Below are positions 7,676 through 14,733 of a stretch of DNA of 64,000 bases, piece after piece; the first letter of the stretch is position 1, and each line of letters starts with the position of its first letter. The DNA comes from Phycisphaerales bacterium. GTDB lineage: Bacteria > Planctomycetota > Phycisphaerae > Phycisphaerales > UBA1924. The notes below the pieces were generated by a model. It searched no databases. It worked only from the letters and a program-made list of their open reading frames with translations, and had not been told where the DNA came from. Position numbers and translations under genes: made by a program. The DNA lies in NCBI GenBank assembly GCA_029260515.1, contig JAJDDC010000096.1:248001-312000 (forward strand). The letters are read 5' to 3'.

Positions 7676-9733
7676 ATGCATGCGAGAACGATTTCATACT
7701 TGAGCGTTGCCTCGTTGATGTGCGGCGCCGGGGCGTCGTACGCCGCGGGACCGGCGCAGGGCGAGCGTGCGTCGCAGCCCGCCGCCAGCGCGGCGTGGGT
7801 TGAGGCGATGCAGGTGAATGACGCGAATATCGCGCCGTTCGGCGGGCCCGAGCCGCAGATCGCGCGGGTCCAGCACCCGCCGATCGACCAGATCCCGGCG
7901 ATGCCGATCCCGATGGTGCTCGAGATCCCGCCGAGCAACGGCGTGGGGACCGGGGCGCCGGTGATGTACGACGCATTGACGGGCATCGAGACCCTGATGC
8001 CGACGCACCCGGGGACACGCGCCGAGGGCGGGAAGGGCGCGGGCTTTAACGGGGCGGACCTCGCCGAGTCGTACGCGGACATGGCGCCGCGTGGATTCGG
8101 CGCGATGAGTGAGATCACCAACCCGGGCTCGTTCCCGTGGCGGATGAACTGCAAGCTCGTGATGCGGTTCGTGGACTCGGGCGGGACCAACAGGTTCTAC
8201 GTCGCCTCTGGATCGATGACCGACGCCGAGACCGTCCTGACCGCTGGTCACTGCGTGTACGCGCACAGCCCCAACGGCACCGTGATCGAGGACTGGGCCG
8301 CGGAAGTCTGGGTGTACCCGGGCTGGGACGGCGTGGGCAGCACCGACGGGTTCTCGGAGAACTTCGGCGAGGCACGCGGCACGAGTTTCGGGTCCTGGAC
8401 CGGCTGGACAGTCAACGGCAGCTTTGACTGGGACGCGGGTCTGATCCGCGTGACGCGGGCCGTGGGCATGCTGACCGGCTGGTTCGGCTGGCAGTGGAGC
8501 ACCGGCTGCCCGACCACGACGTACAACAACGCCAGCTACCCGTCCGAGGGGTGTGGCGGCGGCCTGCACAACGGGCGAGACATGTATTTCTGGGGCGGCA
8601 GTTGGGATTCTTGCCCGGGCAACCAGCTCCAGCTCGACACCGGCGGCGGGTGCTTCGACACCGTCTGGGGCGGCATGTCCGGCTCGGCCGCTTACGTCAT
8701 CGATGACGGCAGCCGCTACGTCCTGGGCATCTGCTCCAACTCCAACCGCGACGATGTCGGGCGCTACGTCAAGCAGTGGGAGTCCTGGGTCAACTACAGG
8801 AATGACTTCGTGACCGGCTCGCGTGGCGCGACTTTTGACCTCCAGGCCCTCCAGGCGCGGTACTCGGCGAGCGTCATCACCGCGGGCAATACCATCATGG
8901 GCGAGTTCGATGCGCCCAACCCCACCAACGCGAACCCGGGCACCGACACCTACTACTTCCGCCACTACCTCTCGACGAACGATTTCATTTCCACGAGCGA
9001 CACGAACGTGGGCGGGCAGTGGAACTACTCGTATAACTACGCCCCCGTGCAGAACGCGCACATCAACCCGCACACCTTCACGATCCCGTACAACACGCCC
9101 TCGGGAAACTACTACCTCGGCGTGCTTCTTGACCCCGCGACCGATGGCGTTGATTCCAACGACAACACCGAGGAATGGGACTCCTCACCGATCACGGTCA
9201 ACGGCGTCGCGGATCTCGATCCCAACACCGTGAGCGCTCCGATCACGGTGTACAACCCCGGCGAGAACCTTAACGTCTCGTTCGGCGTCCAGAACCTTGG
9301 CGGTGACCCGTCCAACAGCGTGACGGTGGACTTCCGCCTCTCGACCAACACCACGATCACAACCGGCGACTACGCAATGGGCACCCGGGTGTACTCGGGC
9401 ATCGCGGGCAACGGCTCGCTCAACACCAGCTCGGTCCGGATGATCCCGACGAACATCCCCGCGGGGATCTACTACGTCGGCATCATCGTCAGCGCGAGCG
9501 ACGACGTGAACGGCGCCAACAACACGGTCGCCAGCATCGGGCGGATCACGATCGCCGAGTGCCCGGCGGACATGGCCGAGCCCTACGGGATCCTTGACTT
9601 CTCCGACGTCTTCGCCTTCCTCGTCGCGTTCGGCAACGAGGAGCCGGCGGCGGACCTCGCCCCGACCTTCGGCGTCTGGGACTTCTCCGACGTCTTCGAG
9701 TTCCTGGTCTCGTTCGGCAACGGCTGCCCGTAA
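7676..9733 (+). CDS. Secreted trypsin-like (S1/V8-type) serine protease with CARDB-like domain and dockerin-like tail
   Basis: 685 residues from the ATG at 7676, chosen because GGGAG lies 9 bases upstream and the product then begins with a signal peptide ending GASYAA-GP. The frame is open further upstream but lacks those signs. The protease triad is recognisable: His about 191 in LTAGHCV, Asp about 252 in FDWDAG and Ser about 335 in GGMSGSAA. A CARDB-like immunoglobulin fold (about 510-620, LNVSFGVQNLGGDPSNSV) follows. The last 58 residues are two Asp-rich repeats bounded by Cys (CPADMAEPYGILDFSDV, then ending NGCP), like the GC-type dockerin tails of Phycisphaerae exoproteins. It is probably an extracellular protease. 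A strong terminator follows. Confidence 0.87.
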   Translation: MHARTISYLSVASLMCGAGASYAAGPAQGERASQPAASAAWVEAMQVNDANIAPFGGPEPQIARVQHPPIDQIPAMPIPMVLEIPPSNGVGTGAPVMYDALTGIETLMPTHPGTRAEGGKGAGFNGADLAESYADMAPRGFGAMSEITNPGSFPWRMNCKLVMRFVDSGGTNRFYVASGSMTDAETVLTAGHCVYAHSPNGTVIEDWAAEVWVYPGWDGVGSTDGFSENFGEARGTSFGSWTGWTVNGSFDWDAGLIRVTRAVGMLTGWFGWQWSTGCPTTTYNNASYPSEGCGGGLHNGRDMYFWGGSWDSCPGNQLQLDTGGGCFDTVWGGMSGSAAYVIDDGSRYVLGICSNSNRDDVGRYVKQWESWVNYRNDFVTGSRGATFDLQALQARYSASVITAGNTIMGEFDAPNPTNANPGTDTYYFRHYLSTNDFISTSDTNVGGQWNYSYNYAPVQNAHINPHTFTIPYNTPSGNYYLGVLLDPATDGVDSNDNTEEWDSSPITVNGVADLDPNTVSAPITVYNPGENLNVSFGVQNLGGDPSNSVTVDFRLSTNTTITTGDYAMGTRVYSGIAGNGSLNTSSVRMIPTNIPAGIYYVGIIVSASDDVNGANNTVASIGRITIAECPADMAEPYGILDFSDVFAFLVAFGNEEPAADLAPTFGVWDFSDVFEFLVSFGNGCP
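9560..9733 (+). repeat. Coding tandem dockerin-like modules (two copies)
   Basis: Two about 28-residue modules, each with AD-x-A-P and G-x2-DFSDV-x2-FL-x3-FG, close the protease. The whole block starts with Cys and ends Gly-Asn-Gly-Cys-Pro-stop. The same block closes the unrelated secreted protein at 40517-42229. Asp-rich loops followed by a hydrophobic helix recall dockerin calcium repeats; a role in protein sorting or anchoring is inferred. Confidence 0.7.
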
Positions 9734-9761
9734 GGCCCGCGCCCATCCCTGACAAACCTGC

Positions 9762-9787
9762 GGCCCCCGCTCTGACGAGCGGGGGCC
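9762..9787 (+). terminator. Rho-independent terminator after the S1 protease gene
   Basis: GGCCCCCGCTC, loop TGAC, GAGCGGGGGCC: an 11-base perfect stem 28 bases past the stop codon, followed by GTCTTTCG. It is the clearest terminator in the window and separates the hydrolase block from the citryl-CoA block. Confidence 0.85.
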
Positions 9788-9882
9788 GTCTTTCGTTCGT
9801 CCGGGCGTCGGACGCGCCGGGCCACGCCCACCTAGGCTTGACGCCCGTCCGGTCGCGGGGCTCGAGTTGAAGGGTTGGCACG

Positions 9883-11409
9883 ATGGCGCGCTTGCACGAA
9901 TACCAGGCGAAGCAACGCCTCCGGGCGCACGGGATACAGACACCCCGTGGGGATGTCGCGTCGTCGCCGGAGGAGGCCGAGCGGATCGCTGGTGAGATCG
10001 GCGCCCCGGTCGTCGTCAAGATCCAGGCGTGGACGACCGGGCGCAAGGCGATGGGGGGCGTGGTGTTCGTTGACACGCCCGCGGAGGCCCGCGCGGCCGC
10101 GAAGACACTGCTGGCGATGAAGGTCGGGGCGTTCCCGGTGACGCAGGTACTCGTCGAGGAGCGGGTCGCGATCCGGGGCGAGTTGTTCGTGTCGCTGATG
10201 ATCGACGACGCGGCGCGGGCGCCGGTCATGCTCGTCGCGCCCGGGGGCGGGACCGGGATCGAGGAGCGGGCCGACTCGGTCCATCAGCTTGCGTGCGCCA
10301 TCGCGGAGGGCCCTCGTCAGGGCGACGTGCTCGCGGCGCTGGGGGGGATGGGCGTGGACGACGAGACAACCCTTCGCCTGGGCGATGCGGTCGGGAAGAT
10401 CTACGAGACGGCCCGGGCGTGCGAGGCGCGGTCGCTGGAGGTCAACCCGCTGGTGGTGCTCGACGACGGGCGGGTCGTGGCCGCGGACTGCCGCATGACG
10501 GTCGATGACTACGCCGTGTTCCGCCACCCGGAGCTGGGCATCGAGATCGCCCGCGAGATGGACCACCCGCCGACGGCGCTCGAGAAGGTGGCGTACGACG
10601 TCGAGCAGGCGGACCACCGGGGGACGTTCTACTTCGCGAAGCTCAACACCGAGGCCGAAGCGGGGACCAAGGGTCTGATCGGGTTCCACGGCGCCGGCGG
10701 GGGCGGGTCCATGATGAGCATGGACGCGATCACCAACGCCGGCTACACAATCGCGAACTTCACCGACACCTCGGGCAATCCCTCGGCGAGCAAGGTCTAC
10801 CGGGCGGCGCGGATCATCCTGACGCAGCCTGGATTGGTGGGTTACTTCGGCTCGGGCTCGGGTGTCGCGAGCCAGGAGCAGTTCTGGTCGGCGTACGGCC
10901 TGGCCAAGGCGTTCTGGGAGGTCGGGCTCGAGATACCGGCGGTGATCCGGCTGGGCGGCAACTCCGAGGACCGGGCGGTGCACATCCTGGAGAAGGCGTG
11001 CGCCGAGCTTCCCGCGGCGGTGGAGGGGTACAAGAAGGACGACACGCCGCAGATGATCGCCGAGCGGTTTGACGCGCTCGTGCAAGCGGCGGGCGGCAAG
11101 ACGCACGACGTCCGATCGCGGCGTGTGCCCGCGTTCGTCGGCAAGGCCGACGCGTACAGCTTCCCGATCACGGGCGGGACGGTCTGGATCGACGCCGCGC
11201 GCTGGGGCGAGATCGGGAGTGTGGTCGTCGAGCACTCGCACGGTCTGCTGAAGGACGTGGGCGGCAGGCCGGCGCTCGCGGTTGCGCAAGAAGAGATCGC
11301 GGGCAAGGACTCGGAGCTGATCGCATGCGAGGTAGAGTGCCGGATGGCGGGGGCGGACATCGTGTTCGTTGACCTGGACATCCCCGGGCTCGAAGGGGTG
11401 GTGGCCTGA
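9883..11409 (+). CDS. Citryl-CoA synthetase/ATP-citrate lyase beta-type subunit (ATP-grasp, SucC-like) with C-terminal extension
   Basis: 508 residues. It begins with the SucC/ACL-beta signature (MARLHEYQAKQRLRAHGI), has an ATP-grasp fold through about 240 and a CoA-ligase domain about 250-380 (GYFGSGSGVASQEQFW). About 125 further residues have no counterpart in ordinary SucC (usually near 390 residues). Together with the alpha subunit it should use ATP to form an acyl-CoA. The citryl-CoA lyase-type gene two positions downstream makes citryl-CoA the best guess, as in the split ATP-citrate lyase of Hydrogenobacter. The stop overlaps the next start as TGATG, implying translational coupling. Malate- or succinate-CoA ligase are the alternatives. 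Confidence 0.8.
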   Translation: MARLHEYQAKQRLRAHGIQTPRGDVASSPEEAERIAGEIGAPVVVKIQAWTTGRKAMGGVVFVDTPAEARAAAKTLLAMKVGAFPVTQVLVEERVAIRGELFVSLMIDDAARAPVMLVAPGGGTGIEERADSVHQLACAIAEGPRQGDVLAALGGMGVDDETTLRLGDAVGKIYETARACEARSLEVNPLVVLDDGRVVAADCRMTVDDYAVFRHPELGIEIAREMDHPPTALEKVAYDVEQADHRGTFYFAKLNTEAEAGTKGLIGFHGAGGGGSMMSMDAITNAGYTIANFTDTSGNPSASKVYRAARIILTQPGLVGYFGSGSGVASQEQFWSAYGLAKAFWEVGLEIPAVIRLGGNSEDRAVHILEKACAELPAAVEGYKKDDTPQMIAERFDALVQAAGGKTHDVRSRRVPAFVGKADAYSFPITGGTVWIDAARWGEIGSVVVEHSHGLLKDVGGRPALAVAQEEIAGKDSELIACEVECRMAGADIVFVDLDIPGLEGVVA

Positions 11410-12308
11410 TGGCGATCATCATCGACGAAACCAAGAAGGTCATCGTCCAGGGCATCACCGGGCGCGAGGGGCAGGCGCGGACGAAGCTCATGGTCGGGTA
11501 CGGCACGAACGTCGTCTGCGGCGTAACACCCGGCAAGGCGGGGCAGGACGTCCTCGGTGTGCCGGTGCACGACTCGGTCAAGGACGCGGTCGGGGCCGCT
11601 GGTGGCGTGGACATCTCGGTCGTGCTCGTGCCGGCCAAGTTCGTCAAGGGCGCGACGATCGAGGCGATCGAGGCGGGCGTGAAGCTGGCGCTGATCGTGC
11701 CCGACCGCGTGCCGGTGTGGGACGCGATGGAGATCGCCGCGTGCGCGAAATCCAACGACGCCCAGTTCATCGGTCCCAACACGCTCGGCGTGCTCAGCCC
11801 CGACCGGGGCGTGATCGGCATGATGGGCGGGCGGGCCGAGAGCGCCAAGGCGTGGTTCAAGCCGGGCGCCGTCGGCGTGATCTCCCGCTCGGGCGGCATG
11901 TCGTCCTCGACGGCGTACTACCTGGGCCGGGCGGGCATCGGAATCTCGACGATCTGCCACGTGGGGGGCGATTCGGTCCTGGGCTTGCGTATCCCGGACG
12001 TGGCGCTGATGTTCGAGGACGACCCGCAGACCGAGGCGATCGTGATCTTCGGCGAAATCGGCGGTTCCATGGAAGAGGACCTGGCCGAGCTGATGCGGGC
12101 CGGGCGCGTGACCAAGCCCGTCGTCGCGTACATCGGCGGCAAGGCGGCCAAGGAGGGCACGCGGTTCAGCCACGCCGGGGCGATCATCGAGCGCGGGCGC
12201 GGCACGCACGCGGGGAAGGTCAAGGCGCTGACCGGTGCAGGGGCGACGGTTGTGGATGGCTTTGGGGATCTGCCGGCGGCGACAAAGAGAGTGCTCCTGA
12301 AGATTTGA
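11409..12308 (+). CDS. Citryl-CoA synthetase/ATP-citrate lyase alpha-type subunit (SucD-like)
   Basis: 299 residues. It has an N-terminal CoA-binding Rossmann domain (VIVQGITGREGQ, residues 11-22) and a C-terminal ligase domain with GEIGGSMEED near 215-224. His255 (FSHAGAII) is the phosphorylated His of the SucD family. The ATG overlaps the beta-subunit stop by one base. It is the partner of the preceding ATP-grasp subunit: ATP plus citrate plus CoA to citryl-CoA if the block is a split ATP-citrate lyase, or succinyl-CoA chemistry otherwise. The last codons lie inside an inverted repeat (12305-12375). Confidence 0.82.
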   Translation: MAIIIDETKKVIVQGITGREGQARTKLMVGYGTNVVCGVTPGKAGQDVLGVPVHDSVKDAVGAAGGVDISVVLVPAKFVKGATIEAIEAGVKLALIVPDRVPVWDAMEIAACAKSNDAQFIGPNTLGVLSPDRGVIGMMGGRAESAKAWFKPGAVGVISRSGGMSSSTAYYLGRAGIGISTICHVGGDSVLGLRIPDVALMFEDDPQTEAIVIFGEIGGSMEEDLAELMRAGRVTKPVVAYIGGKAAKEGTRFSHAGAIIERGRGTHAGKVKALTGAGATVVDGFGDLPAATKRVLLKI

Positions 12309-12375
12309 ACACGAAGGGCACGAAGCACGCGAAGATATGATCATGCTTTGAGCTCTTCGCGACCTTCGCGTTCAA
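12305..12375. repeat. Imperfect inverted repeat overlapping the SucD-like stop codon
   Basis: The left arm 12305-12325 and right arm 12355-12375 are 21 bases each. The left arm reads TTGAAC then CGAAGG and CGAAG blocks, and the reverse complement of the right arm gives the same blocks with three substitutions. The arms are separated by 29 bases. The ACGAAGG-x2-CGAAG pattern resembles mobile palindromic elements scattered in many bacterial genomes. The stop codon TGA of the upstream gene is part of the left arm, and the element fills most of the gap before the lyase gene. Confidence 0.7.
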
Positions 12376-12390
12376 TCGAGAGGCCGAGCC

Positions 12391-13164
12391 ATGCCCGACG
12401 CCTGGGAAACCAAGATCACGCAGATCAGGCCGAACGAGGTCCGGGTGCGTGGATACGACATCGCGGAGCTGATGGGGCGGGTCTCGTTCGGCGCCGCGGT
12501 GTACCTGATCCTCATGGGCGAGCTGCCCGACGAGAAGACCGGGCGCCTCATGGACGCGATCGTGGTCAGCAGCATCGACCACGGGGCGACACCGCCGAGC
12601 TGCCTGGCGGCCCGGACCGTCGCGAGCACGGGGGCGGGCCTGAGCCAGTCGGTCGCCGCCGGGATCATGTCGATCAACAGGCACCACGGCGGGGCGATCG
12701 AGAACTGCGCGAGACAGCTCAAAGAAGTCATCAACCGCAAGCACGCGATGGGGATCGGGTTCGACGAGGCCGCGAAGGTCGAGCTCGATGAGATGAAGTC
12801 CCGCGGCGCCCGCATGAGCGGGTTCGGGCACCGCGTGCACACCGCCGACCCTCGGACGGCGAGGCTCCTCGAGCTGGCGGACGAGGCGGGCGCGTGCGGC
12901 GAGCACGTCGCCGCGGCCCGGGCGGTCGAGAAGGCGTTCGCCGACAAGGGCAAGCCCCTGCCCATCAACGTGGACGGCGCGATCGGGGCGATCCTGGCGG
13001 ACCTGGGCTTCTCGCCCGAGGTGATGAACGGCGTGTTCATGATCGCCCGCGTGCCCGGACTTGTCGCGCACGTGAGCGAGGAGCAGGCGATCCAGAAGCC
13101 GATGCGCAAGATCGATCCTGTGAACCACACGTACACAGGGCCGGGGCCGCGGACGATCGCGTGA
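12391..13164 (+). CDS. ccl: Citryl-CoA lyase (citrate-synthase-fold protein)
   Basis: 257 residues, far shorter than citrate synthase (about 430) but matching stand-alone citryl-CoA lyase and the C-terminal part of ATP-citrate lyase. Visible landmarks are DHGATPPS (63-70), His99 in RHHGGA, GFGHRV with His147, and NVDGAIG with Asp195, which correspond to the citrate synthase catalytic His, His and Asp. It should split citryl-CoA into acetyl-CoA and oxaloacetate, or run in reverse. It sits directly after the two synthetase subunits. The start follows GAGAGGCCGAGCC. The stop overlaps the GNAT start as TGATG. A methylcitryl- or other acyl-citryl substrate is possible given the nearby MmgE/PrpD gene. 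Confidence 0.82.
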   Translation: MPDAWETKITQIRPNEVRVRGYDIAELMGRVSFGAAVYLILMGELPDEKTGRLMDAIVVSSIDHGATPPSCLAARTVASTGAGLSQSVAAGIMSINRHHGGAIENCARQLKEVINRKHAMGIGFDEAAKVELDEMKSRGARMSGFGHRVHTADPRTARLLELADEAGACGEHVAAARAVEKAFADKGKPLPINVDGAIGAILADLGFSPEVMNGVFMIARVPGLVAHVSEEQAIQKPMRKIDPVNHTYTGPGPRTIA

Positions 13165-13709
13165 TGGAACTGCCTCGCCTGGAGACCGAGCGGCTCGTGC
13201 TCCGGGCGCCGAGCGAGTCGGACGTGCCCGCGATGCCCGGGGTCTTCCACGACCCGGACATTTACGCGTACACACGCAACATCCCGTACCCCTACACGCC
13301 CGACGACGCGGTCGCGGCGATCGATCGGTACCGGCGTCTGGCCGACGAGGGGCGTGCGATGACGCTGTTCCCCGAGCTGATCGAGACGGGCGAGATGATC
13401 GGCCTGGCCGTGCTCGTCGTGGAGGCGGACAGGCCTGTTGCGGAGCTTGGGTACGCGCTGGGGCGGCGGTGGTGGGGACGGGGGTACGCGACCGAGGCCT
13501 GCCGGGCGATGCTCGCCTACGGCTTTGGCACGCTCGGGCTCGACGAGATCAACGCGCACTCGATGGTCCGCAACCCGGCCTCGGCCCGCGTGCTCGAGAA
13601 ACTGGGCATGGTCTCGCTCGGCGAGATCGCGAAGGCGTGCGAGAAGGACGGTCTCCTGTACGATGCGCACGGGTACGTCATGAACAGGGCACAATGGGAA
13701 TCCAGATGA
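13164..13709 (+). CDS. GNAT family N-acetyltransferase (RimJ/RimL-like)
   Basis: 181 residues. It opens with the RimJ/RimL-type LETERLVLR motif and has the acetyl-CoA-binding A motif GRRWWGRGYATEA (about 111-123), followed by NPASARVLEKLGM. It should transfer an acetyl group from acetyl-CoA to an amine on an unknown target. The ATG overlaps the lyase stop by one base, and its own stop overlaps the next start by four (ATGA), so it is translated with the citryl-CoA genes. The link to that pathway is unexplained; regulation of an enzyme by acetylation is only a guess. Confidence 0.85.
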   Translation: MELPRLETERLVLRAPSESDVPAMPGVFHDPDIYAYTRNIPYPYTPDDAVAAIDRYRRLADEGRAMTLFPELIETGEMIGLAVLVVEADRPVAELGYALGRRWWGRGYATEACRAMLAYGFGTLGLDEINAHSMVRNPASARVLEKLGMVSLGEIAKACEKDGLLYDAHGYVMNRAQWESR

Positions 13710-14287
13710 GCTACACGACAGGGCAGATCGCCGAGCTGTTCCCCAACATCATGGACATCGCAGACACGGGCCTGCGCGACAAGGTCGCGGCGGTCTGGTC
13801 CGAGGCGATAACAACCGGGTGCGGCGGCAAGGGCTGGACCACCGACGAGCTGCGGGCGGTGCCGTTCACGCTGCTCGCCGGGGACATCGACCTGCGGTAC
13901 ATCGAGCACCTCAACTCGTGCTGCAAGCAGTGCATCGCGATCGCGGGCGTGCTCAAAGAAGTCTTCGGCGACCGGATCCCGATCAACCTGGACCACCTGA
14001 TCGCCGGCTCGCTGCTGGCCGACGTGGGCAAGCCCCTGGAGTTCGACAAGGACGCGAGCGGCAAGGTCATCAAGGGCTACTTCGGCGAGATGCTCAGGCA
14101 CCCGTTCAGCGGCGTCGCCATGTGCTACAAGCACGGCATCCCGCCCGAGGTCATGCACATCGTCGCGACCCACTCGCACGAGGGCGACAAAGTGCAACGC
14201 TCTATCGAGAGTATCATCTTCCACCACGCGGACTTCGTGGACTTTGATATCGCCAAGTACCTCGGCGCTCAGGCGGCGAAGCGGTAG
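13706..14287 (+). CDS. HD-superfamily-like protein with degenerate HD motif
   Basis: 193 residues. The helix pattern of HD phosphohydrolases is recognisable: His68, LLADVGK at 103-109, His132 (HPFSG), the HSHEG segment near 156-160 and Asp176 (HHADF). The defining His-Asp doublet reads Ala-Asp at 105-106, so one metal ligand is missing and activity is doubtful. There is no signal peptide. The start ATG at 13706 overlaps the GNAT stop by four bases. No substrate can be named. It is the last gene of the citryl-CoA operon before the opposing DUF488 gene. Confidence 0.7.
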   Translation: MSYTTGQIAELFPNIMDIADTGLRDKVAAVWSEAITTGCGGKGWTTDELRAVPFTLLAGDIDLRYIEHLNSCCKQCIAIAGVLKEVFGDRIPINLDHLIAGSLLADVGKPLEFDKDASGKVIKGYFGEMLRHPFSGVAMCYKHGIPPEVMHIVATHSHEGDKVQRSIESIIFHHADFVDFDIAKYLGAQAAKR

Positions 14288-14307
14288 TTGCTGCCCGGCC
14301 CGGCGGG

Positions 14308-14664
14308 CTACCTCCCGGACAGGAAGTCACGGAGTACGACGGCGTGGTTCTGTGCCTCGTCGCGTGAGGCGAACAGGAGCGTCAGCGTCTTCTTGCGGCT
14401 CGCCTTGGCGGCGTCGAGGAGGGCGGCGGTCGCGGTCTTGTTCGCGCGGAGTTCCGTCAGGTACGCCCGCTCGAACCCGCCCCAGTCCCCCGAGTCGGCG
14501 TGGTACTGCTTGCGGAGCTGAGCGCTCGGGGCGATGTCCTTGTCCCACCTGTCAAGGGCGGCCGCGTCCTTGGTCATGCCCCTGGGCCAGAGGCGGTCCA
14601 CCAGGACGCGGAATCCGTCGCCCGGGGCGGGGTCCTCGTAGACGCGTTTGATCCGGATCGTCAT
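14308..14664 (-). CDS. DUF488 family protein (YeaO-like)
   Basis: 118 residues beginning MTIRIKRVYE and containing RVLVDRLWPRGM and LTELRANK, typical of small DUF488/YeaO proteins. The family is of unknown function. It is encoded against its neighbours, converging on the HD-like gene with 20 bases between stops and diverging from the aconitase-type gene. The start ATG at 14664 was taken because the conserved N-terminus begins there, although the frame stays open far upstream. Confidence 0.85.
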   Translation of the reverse strand: MTIRIKRVYEDPAPGDGFRVLVDRLWPRGMTKDAAALDRWDKDIAPSAQLRKQYHADSGDWGGFERAYLTELRANKTATAALLDAAKASRKKTLTLLFASRDEAQNHAVVLRDFLSGR

Positions 14665-14721
14665 CGTGTCGCTCCCGAGTGGGCCGGCGTGTGCAGGGGG
14701 CAACCACGCCCGGCGCCCCCC

Positions 14722-14727
14722 TATTCT
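14722..14727 (+). promoter_or_regulatory. Putative -10 box (TATTCT) for the aconitase-type gene
   Basis: TATTCT lies 6 bases before the ATG at 14734 and there is no Shine-Dalgarno sequence in between. This is the same arrangement as at 2687 and 25610, suggesting a leaderless transcript. Confidence 0.4.
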
Positions 14728-14733
14728 CCGCCC

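Noticed and set aside
12391..13164. Ordinary citrate synthase
   Set aside because: Too short by about 170 residues and matches the lyase-type DHG, GHRV and NVDG arrangement; lacks the N-terminal domain of citrate synthase.
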